Shown here one piece after another: positions 59,670-64,000 of a DNA stretch of 64,000 bases (position 1 is its first letter; the number at the start of each line of letters is the position of its first letter). A program made the position numbers and the translations under genes. This stretch comes from Chara braunii (taxonomy: Eukaryota > Streptophyta > Charophyceae > Charales > Characeae), in assembly GCA_003427395.1 (NCBI GenBank), contig BFEA01000252.1, positions 855,559-919,558 of the forward strand, given 5' to 3'. The notes beneath the pieces are model-generated. The model made no database searches, was not told the origin of the DNA, and worked only from the letters and a program-made list of their open reading frames with translations.

Positions 59670-60779
59670 AGGAAACAATAATAAAACAAGGGAAACCCAA
59701 TCATTGCAAGCAAAACCACCTTTCTCCCACCTTCCCCCGGTTCACTCCCTTCACAATTTATTTTGAGGCAGAAAAAGGAAAAAAAAATGAAGCTTGCGCA
59801 CACATTCCTTTAGTTAAGTCTCATTTAGTCAAGGAAAGTCAAACACAAAACGCATAGGGATGCATGCAATATAATTAGACATTCATAGAGATATGTTTTC
59901 ATAGGGGTTTTAGCAAGGGTTTATAGAGGGAGTCGAAGAATTACCTCTCGGTTGCTTGCCTCCAAAACTCCTTCTGAGTTCCGGCAGAGTTCCCACAATC
60001 GGTGGGCAGACACCCCATAGAGTCTTGATGCGGTCCTACGGCGTTGCAATCCCGCGTGCTGCCTTCCTCTCGTAACCTTGGACTAGACTTCGAGTAAAAA
60101 GGGCAATAGGAGAGGTTTCAAACGCTCGAGATTCAAGAGAGGGACAAACTCAACTCACATCAGATAGCCTTGCTATCTTGATGCGCATGAGGGTCCCACA
60201 ATGACGGCCAAAAGCGCAGTGAAGTCGACTGAACTCCCACCAAGACATGGGTAGCAGTCTTCTAACAGTCCTTCAAGTCGCACCAGTAACCCCCCTTGCA
60301 GAGGCTGATCACCCCTCCATGCCACAATACTGCTCCCTCTGACCAAATCATTGTTGTGCAACCTAGAAACTTTAAGCTCGTATTCTAAGTAAAGCACACC
60401 CTTGTGCTCTATTCAAGGTTCGGAGGTAAACCACCTCAAACTTAACGAGGCACTGCGTCCGTTACAACCACGCGTAGCATCTAGACACTGCATTAGTTCA
60501 CAAAGTCAAATACCATAAGCCACCATTACCGCAAAGCAGGCCTGCGAACGCAGCAGTCGTGCGCAACAATATACTGCTTTAAGCACAACAAATGCAACAA
60601 CGTGTCTGCGCAGCAAGCTAAGTAAGATAGCAAAACGTAGCAGTTTATATAGCACAGCGTAGCATTAAAACGCAGTCAACACAACGAAGCACAACCAATG
60701 TGCAGCAAGTGCACAAGAACAAACTCAGTGAGATGCATAACAAGTGCACGGTGCAAAACACAACAGACTCAGACTCAAC
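59670..60779. other. No gene recognised
   Basis: After the last hairpin site only short ORFs are present. From about 60,540 to 60,720 the words GCAGCA, AACGCAG and GCACAAC recur irregularly. Confidence 0.45.
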
Positions 60780-61016
60780 ATGGCACAACACAAATTTAGT
60801 AGATTTTTGGTAGAAGTAATATCAGATGAGCATTTGACTTTCGCTTCGCACGAGATTTATGTCTTTGTTGAGCCTATCTTAGAACAAATAGGTTATCCTC
60901 CAACAGATGTGTTACCCCAACAGAGTTCCCCGTTGGTATTAGCAGAAACAACGAAACACCTACAAATGCTGAGTAAACAAGCCGTGACAACTTCGATTGT
61001 TAAGTTCCAACGGTAA
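60780..61016 (+). CDS. Hypothetical 78-residue ORF, possibly one exon
   Basis: It starts at an ATG (MAQHKFSRFLVEVISDEHLT) and has ordinary protein-like composition (HEIYVFVEPILEQIGYPPTD), unlike the low-complexity frames around it. I recognise no domain. The stop codon overlaps CGGTAAGG, a possible splice donor, and a stronger donor CAGGTAAGT follows at about 61,147-61,155, so this could be part of a spliced gene or of a retroelement gag. Evidence is weak. Confidence 0.28.
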   Translation: MAQHKFSRFLVEVISDEHLTFASHEIYVFVEPILEQIGYPPTDVLPQQSSPLVLAETTKHLQMLSKQAVTTSIVKFQR

Positions 61017-61774
61017 GGTGCGAATGGACCGCGTGGTCAGACATAGCCTACCGCACCCATTCATTCGACTGACAGCGAATCGCCAATTTGCCCTATGCCT
61101 CGGGATCGTGAGCTTTCCACGCTCTCTCAACAACAACGTACACGTCCAGGTAAGTCATGCCCTTCCTCTCTCTATCCTATTACCATCCTTCAATCCATCA
61201 CTTGACTCGTTATGCAACTGCGATCGGAATAAAAAACACGATAAGAGGAACGACTGCGATCGAGGTGAGCAACAATATGCAAGGAGGAAGCCATAACCAC
61301 CAACTGTATGGTGGAATCAATAGCACACAACTACTTTAAATGGGGTCACGATCTTCGCGTGGACGAGAACACGTCGATCAATCACCACGATGATCACGTA
61401 CAAGCCTGACTCTTGCGCTGTCATTGACCACGAGGAGTTGTGGTGGCGCCCCCCTCCGACTCACAAAATGTGAAAAAATAACAATGAATTTTCCGCTAGA
61501 ACACGGAAAGATTCATGCTACGTTCCTCCTTGCCCATATCATCACGCTGATTGATCCCGGATCTCAATGCTTGGTTTAATCCGCATAGCCATTTTGGAGG
61601 TATGCATTCTCCGTCACTCTCTGCCCTCTCTAGCTCATGTGTCTATACTTCAACCACATCTTGATCCGTACACCCACCAACTGCTCTCGAGAAGAAACCT
61701 TGATCAAGAACAAGATAAGGCAACGACTATCATGAAGGTCAAGGCAAAAACCACGATAGCTGACCGAGCTCTCA

Positions 61775-61840
<66 letters not shown>

Positions 61841-63990
61841 TCCTTCGACCCTCTACTGCCCAAGCTCACGAACGTATCAAGCCGATCACAAGGCCAAGTT
61901 CAAACCACGAGCACAACGAAGGCGATGCCCATGCCCACAGGCACAAACACCTAAGTGAAGACCTTAATGATGATCACAACAACGACTCCAATGACTCTCA
62001 TGATTAGGCAAAAATCTAATAGTCCGACGCAATGTCGTGAACAAACCACGGTTGACACGGACGTTGCAACGAACTCGATAAAACTGCGTGGCAACCAACC
62101 TATGAGGACAATATTCAGAATGGGGGGTGCGAAACAACAGATCCAGCAGGATCTCGGTCGATTATGAGAGAAGCAAAACGAACGCAGTGATCCGTTCGAC
62201 CATCGTGGTGGTGTGATCGGCTCTAGCCGCACTCTGCTCCTCACCAAATGTGCAAAATACGAAAGAATCTTCCGTTCGGCGTGGACAAATTCATCACCAT
62301 GGTAGTCTAAAACTTCCCGCTGCTAGGAAGATTCATTCGTTAGTTAGCCGGTTGCTTCATCCCCTTAACCTTGATTTCCCCTTTCGTTCTTGATCCCATC
62401 ATCGTCTTCCCCGTCACTCTCACGATTCCTCCTCATAACGGCCATACAGTCCACCACCCTCATAGCATCAAGATGACAATCCCTACCGCCAAATTTGACA
62501 CTCCCATCGGATTTGCGATGGGCAAAACGCCCCACCTAGTCTTTTTTTTTCCCAGCTAAATTCACTCAAAAGTAAAGCTTAACATTGTTTCACTCACTAA
62601 TTTCTCCTTTCCATTACCTCCGCACAACCTTGCATTGCTACTAACCTACTTTCAATTCACTCTCCACCCAATCTAACCATAGCTCCGGGGTTGCCTATCC
62701 CAAACCCCCCAAGCTAACTTCTTCCCCTGCTCGATTTCGCAAAGGATCGAGCAAGGTAAGGCTTCTTTCCATCTCCTACTTCTCTCTCTACTTCACCGCC
62801 TTCGTTTCCTTCTCTACTGCGTTGGCGTCAACGGTGATCCGCCTCGTGCTTTCGACCTGCGCAGTCTTGCATGCCCGAGCTGCCTGGCCGTCCTTAGAGA
62901 AACGAGACTAATTCTCGACCGATTTGACTAGCCCTGTGCCACCATACTCAATATCTCACGATCGATTTTACACGTCCGTATTGCCACGAGTCCAGAGTTT
63001 CCTCTGGACACGCCCTGCTTTGGCATAGTCCACCACTTGTGCCCCCCACACGGGCATGTTCATACGCAGACCTCTTTCAGAAGACCGCGGTTAGCGGACG
63101 ACACATTTTTTCCAACTCTGCTCCGCCCCGCTTCGACTTCGGGTGCCCCAAGGGAAACTCCGGAGAAAACCAGCTACTCGTGGCTCGTTTTAGTCTTTTG
63201 CCCCTATACCCAAGTCCGACGAACGATTTGAACGTCAGTAAAGTTGTACCTCTCCAGAGTTCTCTGTTGACCACACCCTACTTGGACATAGTCCGTCGTC
63301 TCCGGTCCCAATGGGCATGCTTACACCTTTCTTAGCAGATCAGGGGCGGCGGGCGGCATACTCGCAAAGCGGCACCCGACACTCAGCTTCTTCCCATCTT
63401 GTGGGTTGGGCACCCACCGGCTCGTATGCACGCTGAACTCCCCTGCCCACGTGCAGGAATCCCAACAGGCATGCCAAGAAAGGTGCGTGCTCAAGCTCAA
63501 CGACTGTCGTGGTGGCCACTCGCGAGGACTGCATATGCTCCCTGCCGCAACATCGGCCACGAAGTTCGCTCCAACCGGCACCCCACCCTTTTTATCAAAG
63601 GAGCGAGCGATGACCTTGACATACCATCATTGAGTTGATTCGGCCCGAACGACTCAAAATAATTTATTCTCTTTATCTCCCAACAGAGCCAAGCCAGTCT
63701 GTTCTTCGATCGGCCCCGACACTAATGTCGGAAACAGTAAAATAAACTAAATGATAAAACTAGCAAAACTAAGTGAGAAGGCGAGGTTAGACGAGAGAGA
63801 ACCCACCGGTACCTCTTTTTGTCTTCACCAATCGGGCCTGTTGCCGAGATCGGCAACAAAACCGAGGAGGATAGCCCCGCCAGACCCTCAACCCCTCAGA
63901 TCCCTTTACTATGCTTTATTGCTCCATCGCCGCTGACTGTTGGCCTCGATCCCTGAACCTGCTGCCTAAAAGTTCAACACCGTAATCGAT
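61017..63990. other. No gene recognised
   Basis: Short ORFs on both strands without motifs. A diverged direct repeat of ~75 nt (CCAGAG...GGACACGCCCTGCTTTGGCA and CCAGAG...GACCACACCCTACTTGGACA) lies near 62,990 and 63,255. Several good splice-donor-like words (for example AAGGTAAGG near 62,754) are present, but exons cannot be assembled by eye. Confidence 0.4.
61776..61809. repeat. Poly(C) tract of 34 nt followed by (CT)n
   Basis: An uninterrupted run of C directly joined to a CT-rich tract up to about 61,840. Such a run can form i-motif or, on the other strand, G-quadruplex structures. Length in the assembly may be inaccurate. Confidence 0.95.
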
Positions 63991-64000
63991 AGTGCCATGC

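Noticed and set aside
61567-62007. 146-codon frame
   Set aside because: It crosses the poly(C)/CT tract (poly-Pro then Ser/Leu) and shows no protein motif.

Overview
The window is eukaryotic, green-lineage nuclear DNA that is very gene-poor and repeat-rich. I see one convincing protein-coding gene: an intronless minus-strand ORF of 1,372 codons at 40,854-44,972. It encodes a plant-type ubiquitin-specific protease with DUSP, ubiquitin-like and split USP catalytic domains. The gene family, the CCCTAAA-type telomere-like stretches and the style of the retroelement remnants suit a streptophyte. A charophyte such as Chara braunii is my best guess, but that rests on recollection of protein style and not on a search.

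Layout. 0-4 kb holds hAT-type non-autonomous elements (8-bp target duplications seen) and a TTAA-flanked element packed with minisatellite and microsatellite repeats. 4.4-8.2 kb holds minus-strand coding debris, including a gag-protease remnant with a CCHC zinc knuckle. 9.1-10.6 kb is a 1.5-kb terminal-inverted-repeat element with an 8-bp duplication. 11.8-12.4 kb is very dense in hairpins and is followed by an assembly gap. 14.6-18.6 kb is a foldback-like structure: two oppositely oriented arrays of an ~82-bp repeat around a centre that itself carries a 750-bp hAT element. At 19.74-20.06 kb a perfect 133-bp inverted duplication surrounds a Tn5 mosaic-end junction, which is a library adapter left in the assembly.

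20-40 kb has no recognisable gene. It contains short TTAA-flanked miniature elements, small tandem duplications, microsatellites and a cluster of dispersed ~40-bp repeats (34.4-37.6 kb). 40.4-45.1 kb is the protease gene with its probable poly(A) signal. 49-53 kb is a decayed plus-strand LINE with endonuclease and reverse transcriptase debris. 54.3-56.6 kb holds a truncated hAT element and a microsatellite array with a 676-base gap.

The most unusual part is 56.9-59.7 kb. A ~122-bp repeat array with changing hairpins is followed by nine copies of a constant 17-nt sequence. At least five of those copies are flanked, flush on both sides, by stems whose sequence differs from copy to copy yet stays self-complementary. 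A 750-bp hAT element has inserted into this array. 60-64 kb contains only short ORFs and low-complexity tracts. Apart from the protease gene, the genes here do not form a working set; the window is mainly a record of mobile-element activity.
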